From NCBI RefSeq assembly GCF_004136315.1, contig NZ_CP029562.1, positions 868,001-932,000 on the forward strand: 64,000 nucleotides of DNA, written 5' to 3'. A model generated the notes under the pieces. That model was not told the DNA's origin. It made no database searches and was given only the letters and a program-made list of their open reading frames with translations. Of this stretch, positions 35,556 to 45,061 are shown one piece after another. The stretch comes from Mesorhizobium sp. Pch-S. GTDB taxonomy: Bacteria; Pseudomonadota; Alphaproteobacteria; Rhizobiales; Rhizobiaceae. The translations under genes were made by a program, and so were the position numbers. The stretch's first letter is position 1. Every line of letters starts with the position of its first letter.

Positions 35556-37012
35556 CGGCACTGTCCGACGCGTCGCTGACCGCCCTGCCGGCGCATGTGG
35601 CGCGGCCGCGCTATGACCGTTCGGCCATCGTGCCGGGCATCGTGCATCTCGGCGTCGGCGCCTTTCATCGCGCCCACCAGGCGACCTATGTCGATGATTG
35701 CCTCGCCGCCGGCGAAACCGGCTGGGGCATCATCGGGGCATCGCTGCGCAGCACCGACACACGCGATGCCATGGCGCCGCAGGACTGCCTTTACACGCTG
35801 GCTGTGCGCAGCGGCCAGGGCGAGGATCTGCGCGTTGTCGGCTCGATGCTGTCGTTGCTCGTGGCACCCGAAGACCCGGCACGGCTGGTCGATGCGCTCT
35901 GCCTGCCCTCGGTGCGCATCATCACGCTGACCGTCACGGAAAAGGCCTATATGCGCAACGCAGCCGGCGGGCTCGACTTCAACCATTCAGATATCGTCTG
36001 GGACCTGGCCAATCACGATCAGCCGAAGACCATTTACGGCTTCCTCGTCGAGGCCATCCTGCGCCGGCAGGCAGCAGGGATGCCCCCCTTCACCGTGCTG
36101 TCCTGCGACAACCTGCCGGCCAATGGCGAAACACTGCGCCGCCTGCTGCTCGAATTCGCAAAGGCCCGTGGCGCAGGGCTTGCCGCCCATATCGACCGAT
36201 CGATCGCCTTCCCTTCCAGCATGGTCGACCGCATCGTGCCGGCAACGACCGATGCCGACCGCGCACGCGTCAGCGCTGCGCTCGGCGTCACGGATTCCTG
36301 GCCGGTGCTCACCGAACCGTTTTGCCAATGGGTGATCGAGGACCGCTTTCCGGCCGGTCGGCCGGCGTGGGAGCGCTTCGGGGCCACCATGGTGGAGGAT
36401 GTCCGCCCCTTCGAAGACATGAAGCTTCGCCTGCTCAATGGCTCGCATTCGGCGATCGCCTATCTCGGCCTGCTTTCCGGGCATGAAACAGTGGCGGATG
36501 CGTTCGGTGCCCCGGCGATCCGGCGCTTCGTACAGGGCCTTTGGAACGAGGCCATCCCTACTTTGCCGGCAGGGCTCGATACGCAAACCTATACCGGCAG
36601 GCTGACCGCGCGCTACGATAATCCGGCGCTGCAACACCGCACCGCGCAGATCGCCAATGACGGCAGCCAGAAACTGCCACAACGCATCGTGGCAACGGCG
36701 ACCGAACAGGTTCGACGGAACGCCCCGGTCGATCACCTGACGCTGGTCATCGCCGCGTGGATCGCGGCCTGCGATGCACGCGGCCGCACACCGGATGCCG
36801 GCCAGTTCTCCGACCCGCTCGACGCAGGACTTGCCACCATATTCGCCGTCTCACAATCTGCTGCTGCCACCGTAACGCAGGTCTTCGACCTTGCCGGCTT
36901 TGCCTCGGGCCAGGCCGAACGGACGGAATTGCAGAACGCGGTGATCGCCCATCTCGAAACCATCCGCGCCGCTGGCATCGGCGCCGCAATCACAACTGTC
37001 TCGGGGGAATAG
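35552..37012 (+). CDS. uxuB: Fructuronate reductase / mannitol-type dehydrogenase UxuB
   Basis: 486 residues. Polyol-dehydrogenase family with N-terminal nucleotide site (GIVHLGVGAFHRAHQATY) and catalytic region around DMKLRLLNGSHSAIAYLG, where Lys, Asn and His are the family's active residues. It reduces fructuronate to mannonate with NADH. The start is a GTG at 35552 overlapping a seven-codon leader. The next gene is uxuA, whose ATG follows immediately, so the pathway order is kept in the operon. Confidence 0.92.
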   Translation: MTALSDASLTALPAHVARPRYDRSAIVPGIVHLGVGAFHRAHQATYVDDCLAAGETGWGIIGASLRSTDTRDAMAPQDCLYTLAVRSGQGEDLRVVGSMLSLLVAPEDPARLVDALCLPSVRIITLTVTEKAYMRNAAGGLDFNHSDIVWDLANHDQPKTIYGFLVEAILRRQAAGMPPFTVLSCDNLPANGETLRRLLLEFAKARGAGLAAHIDRSIAFPSSMVDRIVPATTDADRARVSAALGVTDSWPVLTEPFCQWVIEDRFPAGRPAWERFGATMVEDVRPFEDMKLRLLNGSHSAIAYLGLLSGHETVADAFGAPAIRRFVQGLWNEAIPTLPAGLDTQTYTGRLTARYDNPALQHRTAQIANDGSQKLPQRIVATATEQVRRNAPVDHLTLVIAAWIAACDARGRTPDAGQFSDPLDAGLATIFAVSQSAAATVTQVFDLAGFASGQAERTELQNAVIAHLETIRAAGIGAAITTVSGE

Positions 37013-38209
37013 ATGGAACAGACCTGGCGCTGGTTCGGACCCGACGATCCCGTCACACTCGCGCATGTGAGGCAGGCCGGCGCCACCGGCATCGTCAGCG
37101 CGCTGCATCACATGAACGATGGCCGCGTATGGCCCGACGACGAAATCGCCAAACGCAAGCAGGAGATCGGGCGAGCCGGCCTGACCTGGTCGGTGGTCGA
37201 AAGCATCGTCGTGCATGAGGAGATCAAGACCCGCACCGGCCGCTACCGCGACTGGATCGACAACTACAAGCAGTCGATCCGCGCCGTCGCCAAAGCCGGC
37301 ATCGGCACCGTCTGCTACAATTTCATGGCCATCACCGACTGGACGCGCACCGATCTCGATTTTCCCATGCCGCATGGCGGCACCGCATTGCGCTTCGATG
37401 CCGTCGACTTCTGCGCCTATGACGTGCTGGTGCTGCAACGTCCCGGCGCCGAGGCCGACCATCCGGCCGAACGCATCGAGGCAGCTCGCAAGCGTCTGGC
37501 CGGCATGAGCGAAAGCACGCTGGCAACGCTGGAGAAAAACCTGATCGGCTGGGTGCCGGCGCGGGAATTCATCTTTGACCGCGCCAGCTTCCGGCGCGCG
37601 CTCGATGTCTATCGCGACATCACGCCGGACGGTTTCCGCGACAACCTCTTCGCCTTCCTGCGCGAGATCGTGCCGGTGGCCGAGGAGGCCGGCGTGCGCA
37701 TGGCGATCCATCCCGACGATCCGCCCTTCCCGATCTTCGGCCTGCCACGGGTGGTTTCGACGGCTGCCGATGCACGCAAGCTGCTCGACGCCCACCGCTC
37801 GCCGTCCAACGGGCTGACGCTCTGCGCCGGCTCCTACGGCGCCAACGCGGCCAACGATCTCGTCGCCATGGCCGGGGAGTTCGCGCCTGACATCCACTTC
37901 GCGCATCTGCGCAACGTCACCAAGGAGCCAGACGGATCCTTCCACGAAGCCGAGCATCTCGAAGGCGACACCAACATGGTGCGGCTGGTGGCGGCGTTGA
38001 TGCGCGAGGAAGCGCGGCGCAAGGCCGAAGGCCGCGCCGACTGGCAGATCCCGATGCGGCCCGACCACGGCCACGCCATCGTCGACGATATCGGCAAGAA
38101 GGTGAACCCCGGCTATTCCTGCATCGGCCGCCTGAAGGGCCTGGCGGAGCTGCGCGGCATCATGCGCAGCTTCGAGACTTTTGGCATTCCGGGCAAAGAC
38201 GCCCAATGA
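37013..38209 (+). CDS. uxuA: Mannonate dehydratase UxuA
   Basis: 398 residues. UxuA motifs: [74 protein letters not shown] and [11 protein letters not shown] near the end; the His and Asp in the latter are metal and catalytic residues. It dehydrates mannonate to 2-keto-3-deoxygluconate. It starts directly after the uxuB stop and overlaps the next gene by 4 bases (ATGA). The 2-keto-3-deoxygluconate kinase and aldolase that should follow are not in this window. Confidence 0.96.
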   Translation: MEQTWRWFGPDDPVTLAHVRQAGATGIVSALHHMNDGRVWPDDEIAKRKQEIGRAGLTWSVVESIVVHEEIKTRTGRYRDWIDNYKQSIRAVAKAGIGTVCYNFMAITDWTRTDLDFPMPHGGTALRFDAVDFCAYDVLVLQRPGAEADHPAERIEAARKRLAGMSESTLATLEKNLIGWVPAREFIFDRASFRRALDVYRDITPDGFRDNLFAFLREIVPVAEEAGVRMAIHPDDPPFPIFGLPRVVSTAADARKLLDAHRSPSNGLTLCAGSYGANAANDLVAMAGEFAPDIHFAHLRNVTKEPDGSFHEAEHLEGDTNMVRLVAALMREEARRKAEGRADWQIPMRPDHGHAIVDDIGKKVNPGYSCIGRLKGLAELRGIMRSFETFGIPGKDAQ

Positions 38210-39297
38210 AGAGGCTTCGCCTCGGAATTGTCGGGCTTGGCATGGCCTCGGCACCACACGCCCGTAGCCTGCTCGACCTTGCCGACCGCGTCGAGGTGGT
38301 CGCCGCCTATAGCCCGTCACCAGCGCGCCGCGAGGCTTTCGCGAACAACTACGGCCTGCCCACCTGCGACGACCCCGCCGCGATCTTCGATGATGACAGC
38401 ATCGACGCCGTGCTCCTCCTGACACCGCCCAACACGCATCTCGAACTGGTGCGGCGGGCGGCAGCGGCCGGCAAGCACATCCTGCTCGAGAAGCCGCTGG
38501 AAACCAGCGTGGAGCGCGCCGAGGCCCTGGTTTCTGCGGCTGATGCCGCCCGCGTGAAGCTGGGCGTGGTGCTGCAGCATCGTTTCCGGCCGACCGGGAT
38601 GGCTCTCGCCGAATTGTTGCGCGGCGGCCGGCTCGGCGCCCTCGTCAGCGCATCGGTGCACCTGAACAACTGGCGCCCGCAAAGCTATTATGACCAGCCG
38701 GGGCGCGGCACCAGGGAACGCGACGGCGGCGGCGTGCTGCTGACCCAGGCCATCCACACGCTCGACCTGCTGATCTCGGTGGCCGGGACACCAAGCGAAG
38801 TGACCGCCTATGCGGCGACCAGTCCCGTGCATCGCATGGAGACCGAGGATCTGGTGGCCGGCGCCATGCGCTTCGACAATGGCGCGATCGGCTCCATCAC
38901 CGCCACCACCTCGGCCTATCCCGGTCACCCGGACGCCATCGACATCATCGGCACCAAGGGCATGGCGCGTCTGGAGGGCACGACGCTGTCGGCTGCTTTC
39001 CACGATGGCAGCGACTTCCACCTGGAAGACGAAGGCGCTGGTGGCGGCACCGGAGCCGATCCGATGGCGTTTTCCCATCAGCATCACCGCGCCGTGCTGG
39101 CGGACTTTCTCGAGGCGGTTGCGACAAGCAGCCAACCCAGGGTCAACGGCCACGAGGCGCTCAAGGTGCATCGACTGATCGATGCGCTGCTGCGCTCGGC
39201 CGATACCGGAACCCGACAACAGGTGGAAGCGCCAGAGCATGATCCCGAAAAGTGGAAACCGGTTTTCGGAACAGATCATGCCCCAACAAAGAGATAG
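38206..39297 (+). CDS. Gfo/Idh/MocA-family oxidoreductase; C-terminus encoded by a rhizobial repeat
   Basis: 363 residues. N-terminal NAD(P) fold with [18 protein letters not shown], the EKPLETS motif with its catalytic Lys, and a C-terminal beta-sheet domain ending in a normal helix ([19 protein letters not shown]). After that, the last roughly 20 residues ([20 protein letters not shown]) and the TAG stop are read from the repeat at 39234-39336, so the true ancestral C-terminus was probably shorter. It ends the uxuB-uxuA operon, overlapping uxuA by 4 bases. Such enzymes oxidise sugars or sugar acids; the substrate here is probably a uronate derivative. Confidence 0.88.
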   Translation: MKRLRLGIVGLGMASAPHARSLLDLADRVEVVAAYSPSPARREAFANNYGLPTCDDPAAIFDDDSIDAVLLLTPPNTHLELVRRAAAAGKHILLEKPLETSVERAEALVSAADAARVKLGVVLQHRFRPTGMALAELLRGGRLGALVSASVHLNNWRPQSYYDQPGRGTRERDGGGVLLTQAIHTLDLLISVAGTPSEVTAYAATSPVHRMETEDLVAGAMRFDNGAIGSITATTSAYPGHPDAIDIIGTKGMARLEGTTLSAAFHDGSDFHLEDEGAGGGTGADPMAFSHQHHRAVLADFLEAVATSSQPRVNGHEALKVHRLIDALLRSADTGTRQQVEAPEHDPEKWKPVFGTDHAPTKR

Positions 39298-39336
39298 AGC
39301 GGGATGTCGATTCAACGTAATCGCATTCCGCTCTAG
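39234..39336 (+). repeat. Rhizobial intergenic palindromic repeat, copy 2
   Basis: About 103 bp, starting AGAGCATGATCCCGAAAAGT and ending CCGCTCTAG, in the opposite orientation to copy 1. It contains GCATGATC...GATCATGC with a central AACCGGTT palindrome. It encodes the C-terminal tail and TAG stop of the plus-strand oxidoreductase and, through its CTAG end, the TAG stop of the convergent phosphatase gene. Confidence 0.85.
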
Positions 39337-39935
39337 CCTAGCAGCACCCGGCCATTTTCCGGCGACCGGTTCCATATCGCTGCTGCCTCGCGGCAGAGAT
39401 CCAGCATCGCCGGCTGCGGCTGGGTTTCGTCGAGCCCCCGGCATGACCGCACATGGAGCAGCGCATCCTCGAAAGCCGGGAAGCGCTCGGGCCGCGCAAG
39501 GTGCAGATAGAGCGCGATGGTACCGGCGGAACGGCTGCGGCCGCCGCGGCAATGCACCAGCACATTGCCGGACCGGTGCGGCGGATAATGCGCCTTGCCC
39601 GGGCTCTGCTGGTTGATGATGCCGTGCAGGACCAACACGGCGCCGAGCAGATGATGGGCAATATTGCCCGGGCCGTCGATCAGGCCGATATGCGTGCGCC
39701 TGACGACCGAACCGTCGCCCAACGCCAGCGGTGGCATCTCGACGTTCACTGCCAGATTCATCGTCGAGGTGACGCCATTGCGCAAAAGCAGATCGGCATC
39801 GTTTGCCGCGACCGCGTTGCCGATGAACAGCGTCTTTCCGTTACCGTCGATATCCGCAAGCACCGGCAGCAGCACCGCCAGGCGATCCTCCTCTTCCTCG
39901 GTCATCGGCCGGTTGTCATTGTGGTTCATGTTCAT
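39333..39935 (-). CDS. Tyrosine/dual-specificity-type phosphatase with CX5R motif
   Basis: 200 residues. The active-site loop HCRGGRSRS fits HCX5R(S/T): a nucleophilic Cys and a phosphate-binding Arg. The Asp general acid may be in LIDGPGN before it. Such enzymes dephosphorylate proteins, but cysteine-type phosphatases also act on inositol phosphates and other small molecules. It is the last gene of the LacI-controlled ABC operon, 10 bases after the metallo-hydrolase gene. No signal peptide, so cytoplasmic. Its stop codon is the CTAG edge of a repeat. Small-molecule substrate is my inference from the operon. Confidence 0.82.
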   Translation of the reverse strand: MNMNHNDNRPMTEEEEDRLAVLLPVLADIDGNGKTLFIGNAVAANDADLLLRNGVTSTMNLAVNVEMPPLALGDGSVVRRTHIGLIDGPGNIAHHLLGAVLVLHGIINQQSPGKAHYPPHRSGNVLVHCRGGRSRSAGTIALYLHLARPERFPAFEDALLHVRSCRGLDETQPQPAMLDLCREAAAIWNRSPENGRVLLG

Positions 39936-39945
39936 GCTTGCAGTC

Positions 39946-41061
39946 CTATTCCGCCGCTTTCAGTAACTGGTCTCGACCGACAGGCAAGGGGATGACCCTT
40001 GTCCGGCAGAGGCGCTCGCCAAGCCATTGTTCGAGCAGAGGCATCTCCTCAAGCCGCACGAAAGCCGCCACGACTTTCCCGGCACGGGTGCGGGTGACGA
40101 GGTCCATCGTATCTTGCCACCGTGGGTGGACATTCCAGCGCAGCCATCGCGCTTCACCACGCTGCAGCATGTCCCAGGCAGGGGTCTGCGCCGGAACGTG
40201 GCCGGAGAACAGGAAACGAAATCCTTCGTTACGGCGCAACAGGAGCTGTGCCGCCAGTCCGGTTTCGGCATTAGCCTCGGTCGCCACGATCACCTTGTCC
40301 GCAGACCACTCGTCGGCGGGAGGCATAGAGCGGAGCAATTCAGCGATGCCGGCACGGCTGTCCGCGCTGATGATGCCGTCTTCGTCGCTGGCGAGTGACT
40401 GCATTTCCCGGCGCACGACAGGACAAGCGATCGCCTTCAGTCCGAGCCGGCTCAAGGCCAGCATCATCTCCGGCCCCCTGCCACCGGCCGGCACGCAGAG
40501 AACCGCACCGGGCGCGGCGAAATCGGCAATCGCTCCGACCTGTGAAGAAAGCGCCTCGTCGAAATCGCCATAGGACGCATCGGTTATGAGGCAGCCTGCG
40601 GCAGGCGGCTCGTCGAAAGGCAACAAGAGCGATTCCGCGCTCCAGTCGCCCATGTAGAGAACGCCGCCACAACAGGCGAAATGGACCCATATCCCGCCGG
40701 GCGCGTGACCGTTTCGGCCGACGGTAACCGGCAGACCGGCGATTTCGGCTTTGCCGCTGACCGGCAGCTGCACACGTCGCTCCGGCGGAAGCACCGCTCC
40801 GGAGATCTGGCTGAACGTCCGGCCTGTCGCATAGACGGGCGGATTGCCGAGCTGGGCTGCGAGGTCGAGCGAGCCGACATGATCGATATGAGCGTGGGAG
40901 AGGCAGATCGCGTCGACAGGCCCGACCTGCGAGAGATCGGGTTTCACGCCGGGCTGCGGGCCCTCACCCAGATCGAGGAGAATGCGGCAGCCATGCATCT
41001 CCAGCAGGAAGGCAGCCGGAAGCTTGCCGCCCTGCCCGCTGACAACCGTCAATTTTGCCAA
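39946..41061 (-). CDS. Metallo-beta-lactamase-fold hydrolase
   Basis: 371 residues. The metal motif SHAHIDHVG is the HxHxDH signature, with later ligands likely His in RNGHAPGG and Asp in YMGDWS and DASYGDFD. The arrangement, with a second domain after about residue 190 and a C-terminal LFSGHVPAQTP segment, resembles beta-CASP-like nucleases or phosphodiesterases of the fold. The start overlaps the end of the permease gene by 13 bases. Together with the phosphatase that follows, a phosphodiester-cleaving role on an imported compound is plausible but unproven. Confidence 0.82.
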   Translation of the reverse strand: MAKLTVVSGQGGKLPAAFLLEMHGCRILLDLGEGPQPGVKPDLSQVGPVDAICLSHAHIDHVGSLDLAAQLGNPPVYATGRTFSQISGAVLPPERRVQLPVSGKAEIAGLPVTVGRNGHAPGGIWVHFACCGGVLYMGDWSAESLLLPFDEPPAAGCLITDASYGDFDEALSSQVGAIADFAAPGAVLCVPAGGRGPEMMLALSRLGLKAIACPVVRREMQSLASDEDGIISADSRAGIAELLRSMPPADEWSADKVIVATEANAETGLAAQLLLRRNEGFRFLFSGHVPAQTPAWDMLQRGEARWLRWNVHPRWQDTMDLVTRTRAGKVVAAFVRLEEMPLLEQWLGERLCRTRVIPLPVGRDQLLKAAE

Positions 41062-42782
41062 GGCAGCACCCCTTTCGGCAGGTAGCGCGAGAAGCGGGTC
41101 GCCACCAGCATCAGCATCAGCACGGCCGCGATCATCAGGCAGCCGACTGCCGCAGCAAGCGTCGATGACCCGCCCTCCTCGAGGAAGACCACCATGGGAC
41201 CGATGGTGCGGGCATTGGACGACACGAGCAGGATCGAGACCTGGATCTCGTTCAGGGCACTCATGAACACCATGACGCCGCCGGCGACCGCCGCCGGTGC
41301 GACCAGCGGGATGATGACGTCACGCATGCGCGCCAGGAAACCCGCGCCAGCCACCTGGGCCGCCTCCTCCATGGCCCGGTCGATCTGCGCGAAGCCGCCG
41401 AGGACGGGGCGCAGCGCGAGTGCCAGGAAGCTGGAAAGATAGGCGGCGAGAATGATCCAGACGGTGCCGTAGATACTGAAACCGAGAAACGGCAGCGGCT
41501 TCAGGAAGAACAGGATCATCGCCACGGCGAGAATGATGCCGGGCAGCGCATAGGCGAGCTCGCTGAAGAGATGCAGCAGACGCACCAGCGGGCCACGTTT
41601 CCAGACGATGAAATAGGCCATGAACAGCGATACGACCATCAGGATGACGACGGTGACGGACGTCAGCAGCAGGCTGGTCAGAAACGCGTTGCGGATCGAA
41701 GCCTGGTGGACGAGGGCATTGGCATAGTTGACCAGCGTCAGCGTCTTCCAGCTGAGCTCCTGTCCGAAGCCGTTGACCAGGGAGGTCGCGACGAGCGCCG
41801 ACAGAGGCAGCGCCATGGTCAGGACGATGAACAGCCAGCTGGCTGCCTCGACGGCGGGACGCCAGCGGCCAAGCCTTATCTCGAGCGAGCGGCCGATGCC
41901 GTCGACGCGTACATCGCCACGCTGGCCGAGCCAGCCGCTGACGGCGACACCGACGATGGTCAACGTCGACAGAAGCAGGGCCAGAACCGCCATGTCGGCA
42001 AGCGCCGATGGACCGTAGCTGTTCATCTGCTGGTAGATCAGCGTGATCAGGGTGGGATATCGCGCCGGGATGCCCAGCATGGCCTGGATGCCGAAATTGC
42101 TGATCGAGGACACGAATGCCAGGGCAGCGCCCGCAAACAGACCGGCCCGCGCCAGCGGCAGGATGATGGTGAAGATCAGCGGCCAGCTGGTCGCGCCGGC
42201 AGCACGCGCGGCTTCTACCAGTTCGGCAGGCAGACGCCGAAGGGCTGCCCGCACGGTCAGGAACACCAGCGGCGCGTGATAGAAGCCCAGCAGCAGGATG
42301 ATGCCGCCCGGCGAATAGAGCGGATGGCGTCCGCCATCATGCAGCGAAAGACCCAGCAGACCCAGAATCGGGCTCGACGGCGAAAAAGCCTGCACCCAGG
42401 CAAGGGCCGTCACCTGCGGCGGGATCATCAGCGGCAGCACGAAGGCGAAGACCCAGGCCGTCTTGAAGCGCATGTCGGTGAGCACGGTCAGCGCGGCGGC
42501 AACGGTGCCGAGCACCATCGCAAGCAAAGTGGACAGCAAGGCGACGACCAATGTGTTGGTCGAGGCGGTCAGGACCTTCTTCTTCCACAGCAGTTCGGCG
42601 ACGTGGCCGAGGTCGATCACGCCGGCCGGCGCGATCGCGGTTATGGCAAGGCGCAGCAACGGCGCGAAGGACAGGCCGGCGACGAAGATCACCAGCAGCC
42701 CCAATACCACCCATTCAGCCTTGGGAAGAAGCGCCGGCAACCGCCGGCGCTCCTCGACCTTTTCCATGGCTATCAGCGCCAT
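41049..42782 (-). CDS. ABC transporter permease, fused two-domain type (FbpB/AfuB-like)
   Basis: 577 residues with about 12 membrane helices in two repeated halves, each with an EAA loop (for example LVEAARAAGATSWPLIFTII and MEEAAQVAGAGFLARMRDVI). Double-length permeases of this type serve ferric-iron (FbpB) and sugar-phosphate (AfuB) importers. It lies 14 bases after the substrate-binding protein gene and completes a one-chain channel for the complex. No feature in the permease alone tells the ligand. Confidence 0.92.
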   Translation of the reverse strand: MALIAMEKVEERRRLPALLPKAEWVVLGLLVIFVAGLSFAPLLRLAITAIAPAGVIDLGHVAELLWKKKVLTASTNTLVVALLSTLLAMVLGTVAAALTVLTDMRFKTAWVFAFVLPLMIPPQVTALAWVQAFSPSSPILGLLGLSLHDGGRHPLYSPGGIILLLGFYHAPLVFLTVRAALRRLPAELVEAARAAGATSWPLIFTIILPLARAGLFAGAALAFVSSISNFGIQAMLGIPARYPTLITLIYQQMNSYGPSALADMAVLALLLSTLTIVGVAVSGWLGQRGDVRVDGIGRSLEIRLGRWRPAVEAASWLFIVLTMALPLSALVATSLVNGFGQELSWKTLTLVNYANALVHQASIRNAFLTSLLLTSVTVVILMVVSLFMAYFIVWKRGPLVRLLHLFSELAYALPGIILAVAMILFFLKPLPFLGFSIYGTVWIILAAYLSSFLALALRPVLGGFAQIDRAMEEAAQVAGAGFLARMRDVIIPLVAPAAVAGGVMVFMSALNEIQVSILLVSSNARTIGPMVVFLEEGGSSTLAAAVGCLMIAAVLMLMLVATRFSRYLPKGVLPWQN

Positions 42783-42796
42783 TTTCTATCTTTCTA

Positions 42797-43762
42797 TCAA
42801 CCGCCGAAGATCTTGGTGAACTTCTCGCGGGTCTCCTTGTCAGTCGCCACGGCCTTGTCGGCGTCCATCGGCAGGAGCTTGATCTCGGACAGTTTCGGGA
42901 AGCCGGCGGGCGGCGTGATCGACGGATCGATCGGCAGGTTGCCTTGGGTCACGACGAGTTCCTGGCCTTGCTTGGACAGCAGGAAGTCGATGAACTTCTT
43001 TGCACCTTCGGCATTCTTGGCGGTCGACATGATGGCGACCGGCTCGGTGATGAAGGAGACGCCATCCTTCGGGAAGATCAGGTCGACGGGCGAACCCTTT
43101 GCCTTGGCGCGGATGACGTCGGCGTCGGCGATGATGCCGTATTTGGCGAGACCGCTGGCGACGGCCTTGAGGGCCGGACCATTACCGCCTTCCGGCGCGA
43201 TGTCGAGCTTGGCGAGGCCTTCATAGAACTCCCAGCCGATGCCCGGCACATTGACGACGCTGTGCAGATGGTTGAGCGCCGCACCCGAATAGAGCGGGCT
43301 CGGCACGGCGATCTGGCCCTTGTTGTCTTCCGTCAACAGGGCGCTCCAGGTTTCGACCGGCTTGGCCTTCTCGGTGTTGTAGGCGATGCCGGTGGAGATG
43401 ATCTTGGTGCCGAAGAACGTCATGTCCTTGTCGTAGGTGCTCTTGTCATACGAGCCGACCGGGGCCTGCGGATAGGCCATCAGGCGGCCTTCCTTCTTCA
43501 ACTGGCCAAGGTTGATGGTGTCGGCGACCAGGAGCACGTCCGGCTTGACGTCGCCGGCTTCGATTTCAGCGCGCAGCACGTTCAAGAGCTGGCTGGTGCC
43601 GTTGCGGGTCCATTCCACCTTGATGTCGGGATACTTGGCCTGGAAGGCGTCGACGGTCTGCTGGGCGATCTCGGGCGACTGCGACGTGTAGAGGGTCAAG
43701 GTTTCGGCGTTGACGGCCGTCCCGCTCAACAAGACGAGCATGAGGGCAGTGGTAAGGCGCAT
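42797..43762 (-). CDS. ABC transporter substrate-binding protein (FbpA/AfuA/phosphonate-type fold)
   Basis: 321 residues from the ATG at 43762, preceded by AGGAG. A short signal peptide (MRLTTALMLVLLSGTAVNA) is followed by LTLYTSQSPEIAQQTVDAF, VKPDVLLVAD and SPLYSGAALNHL. In iron-binding FbpA two adjacent tyrosines near the C-terminal lobe bind the metal; I see no such pair here, which speaks against ferric iron and for an organic, perhaps phosphorylated, ligand as in AfuA. The upstream in-frame ATG at 43870 would add a non-signal extension and is rejected. Confidence 0.9.
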   Translation of the reverse strand: MRLTTALMLVLLSGTAVNAETLTLYTSQSPEIAQQTVDAFQAKYPDIKVEWTRNGTSQLLNVLRAEIEAGDVKPDVLLVADTINLGQLKKEGRLMAYPQAPVGSYDKSTYDKDMTFFGTKIISTGIAYNTEKAKPVETWSALLTEDNKGQIAVPSPLYSGAALNHLHSVVNVPGIGWEFYEGLAKLDIAPEGGNGPALKAVASGLAKYGIIADADVIRAKAKGSPVDLIFPKDGVSFITEPVAIMSTAKNAEGAKKFIDFLLSKQGQELVVTQGNLPIDPSITPPAGFPKLSEIKLLPMDADKAVATDKETREKFTKIFGG

Positions 43763-43796
43763 AAAGAACTCCTGTTGCTGTGAGAGAAGAAACCCG

Positions 43797-44867
43797 TCAG
43801 GCAGCGGCGGGAATGACCCAGCCATCGCTGATGCAGACCTGGATTGAGTCGTCCGATGGGATGGCGACATCCGCCGGCGCGTGCAGCGTCAGCTGCAGAT
43901 CCGGCTCGGCGGTGACGAGGAAATCAACCTGGCTGTGATTGCCGCGATAGATGACCCGTTCGACCTTGCCGGCAAAGCCGGCTTCACCCGGCTGCGCCAG
44001 GCGCATCGCCGAGGTGTGGACGGAGAGCCTGGCCGAAGAGCGAACCTGCTCGCTCCTGCGGGCCCGGACACGATGGTCCTTGCCGAAGATGCTGACGATG
44101 GCGGCCTCAGCGTCAGGACGCACATCCTGCACGGGCAGCACCTGGCCGTTGCCGATGAAACGGGCGACCATCTCGCTCTGCGGCTCGCGATAGAGATCGC
44201 GCGGCCGGTCGAACTGCACCAGCCGGCCGCGATCGATCACCGCGATGCGGTCGGCCAGCGCCATCGCCTCGGACTGGTCATGCGTGATGTAGACCATGGT
44301 GGCGCCGGTATGCTTGTGGAAACGCACGAACTCGTTTTCCATCGACGCGCGCAGATGCACGTCAAGATTGGCCAGCGGCTCGTCCAGCAGCATCACGGAC
44401 GGCCTGGCTGCAAGACAGCGTGCGAGGGCGACCCGCTGGCGCTGACCGCCGGACAGATCGGAGGGCGCGCGTTCGGCCAGAGCTTCCATGCCGACGACAG
44501 CCAGCGCATCACGGCTGCGCTGCAGACGCTCCTGCGAACTCGCGCCGGCGATCTTCAACGCGTAGCCGACATTGTCGGCCACGCTCATATGCGGCCAGAG
44601 CGCATAGTTCTGGAAGACAATGCCGATGTTGCGCTTCTCCGGAGGAACATTGGCCTCCCTGGAGGAAACGACGCGGTCGCCGAGCTGGATGGTGCCTTCA
44701 TCCGGCGTTTCGAAGCCGGCAAGCAGGCGCAGCAGGGTCGTCTTGCCACAACCGGATGGCCCGAGAACCGCGATGAATTCACCGTCGACGATGTGCATTG
44801 CGACGCGATCGAGAACGCGTTTGCCGCCATACATCTTCGACAGGTCACTGATGACGATATCGGCCAA
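43797..44867 (-). CDS. ABC transporter ATPase (Fbp/Pot/Ugp type), TTG start
   Basis: 356 residues from a TTG at 44867. Walker A GPSGCGKTT, Q-loop VFQNYALWPH, signature LSGGQRQR, Walker B VMLLDEPLANLD and switch THDQSEAMALAD are all intact, followed by a C-terminal OB-like regulatory domain. I chose TTG because GAGGAAAG precedes it by five bases and the protein then begins MADIVISDLSKMYGGK, the family start; the open frame continues to an ATG at 44963, but those Lys-rich residues overlap the promoter and operator. First gene of the ABC, hydrolase, phosphatase operon. Confidence 0.9.
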   Translation of the reverse strand: MADIVISDLSKMYGGKRVLDRVAMHIVDGEFIAVLGPSGCGKTTLLRLLAGFETPDEGTIQLGDRVVSSREANVPPEKRNIGIVFQNYALWPHMSVADNVGYALKIAGASSQERLQRSRDALAVVGMEALAERAPSDLSGGQRQRVALARCLAARPSVMLLDEPLANLDVHLRASMENEFVRFHKHTGATMVYITHDQSEAMALADRIAVIDRGRLVQFDRPRDLYREPQSEMVARFIGNGQVLPVQDVRPDAEAAIVSIFGKDHRVRARRSEQVRSSARLSVHTSAMRLAQPGEAGFAGKVERVIYRGNHSQVDFLVTAEPDLQLTLHAPADVAIPSDDSIQVCISDGWVIPAAA

Positions 44868-44955
44868 GATGGCTTTCCTCAACAATTTGAAAAGAAAAGA
44901 TTTTTTCTTGATTTCGTACTCTGGACAATCGCATTGCAACTTCATAACAATGCTC

Positions 44956-44971
44956 TTGCACACGTGTGCAA
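44956..44971. promoter_or_regulatory. Perfect 16-bp palindrome, LacI-family operator candidate
   Basis: TTGCACACGTGTGCAA is a perfect palindrome with a central CG, the classic form of LacI/GalR-family operators. It lies in the 194-bp region between the ABC operon (start 44867, minus) and the lacI-type gene (start 45062, plus), so one protein could control both. The rest of the region is AT-rich, with an A/T run near 44888-44910. Confidence 0.7.
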
Positions 44972-45061
44972 CCTAACCAGCTTGTGCTTCAGTTTTATGA
45001 CGACAAAGACAAAAGTTCAGATTGTTCGCCGGTCCCCGGCAGCCCCGATGGAGCATGGACA

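Noticed and set aside
36851..39552. Minus-strand frames of over 400 codons opposite uxuA and the oxidoreductase
   Set aside because: The plus strand carries unmistakable UxuA and Gfo/Idh/MocA motifs in a tight operon.
42797..43762. Ferric-iron binding protein call (FbpA)
   Set aside because: The paired tyrosines of iron-binding members are not seen and the operon contains a hydrolase and a phosphatase.
44885..44963. N-terminal extension of the ABC ATPase to the ATG at 44963
   Set aside because: It covers the promoter and overlaps the LacI operator, is Lys/Phe-rich, and a ribosome site fits the TTG at 44867.
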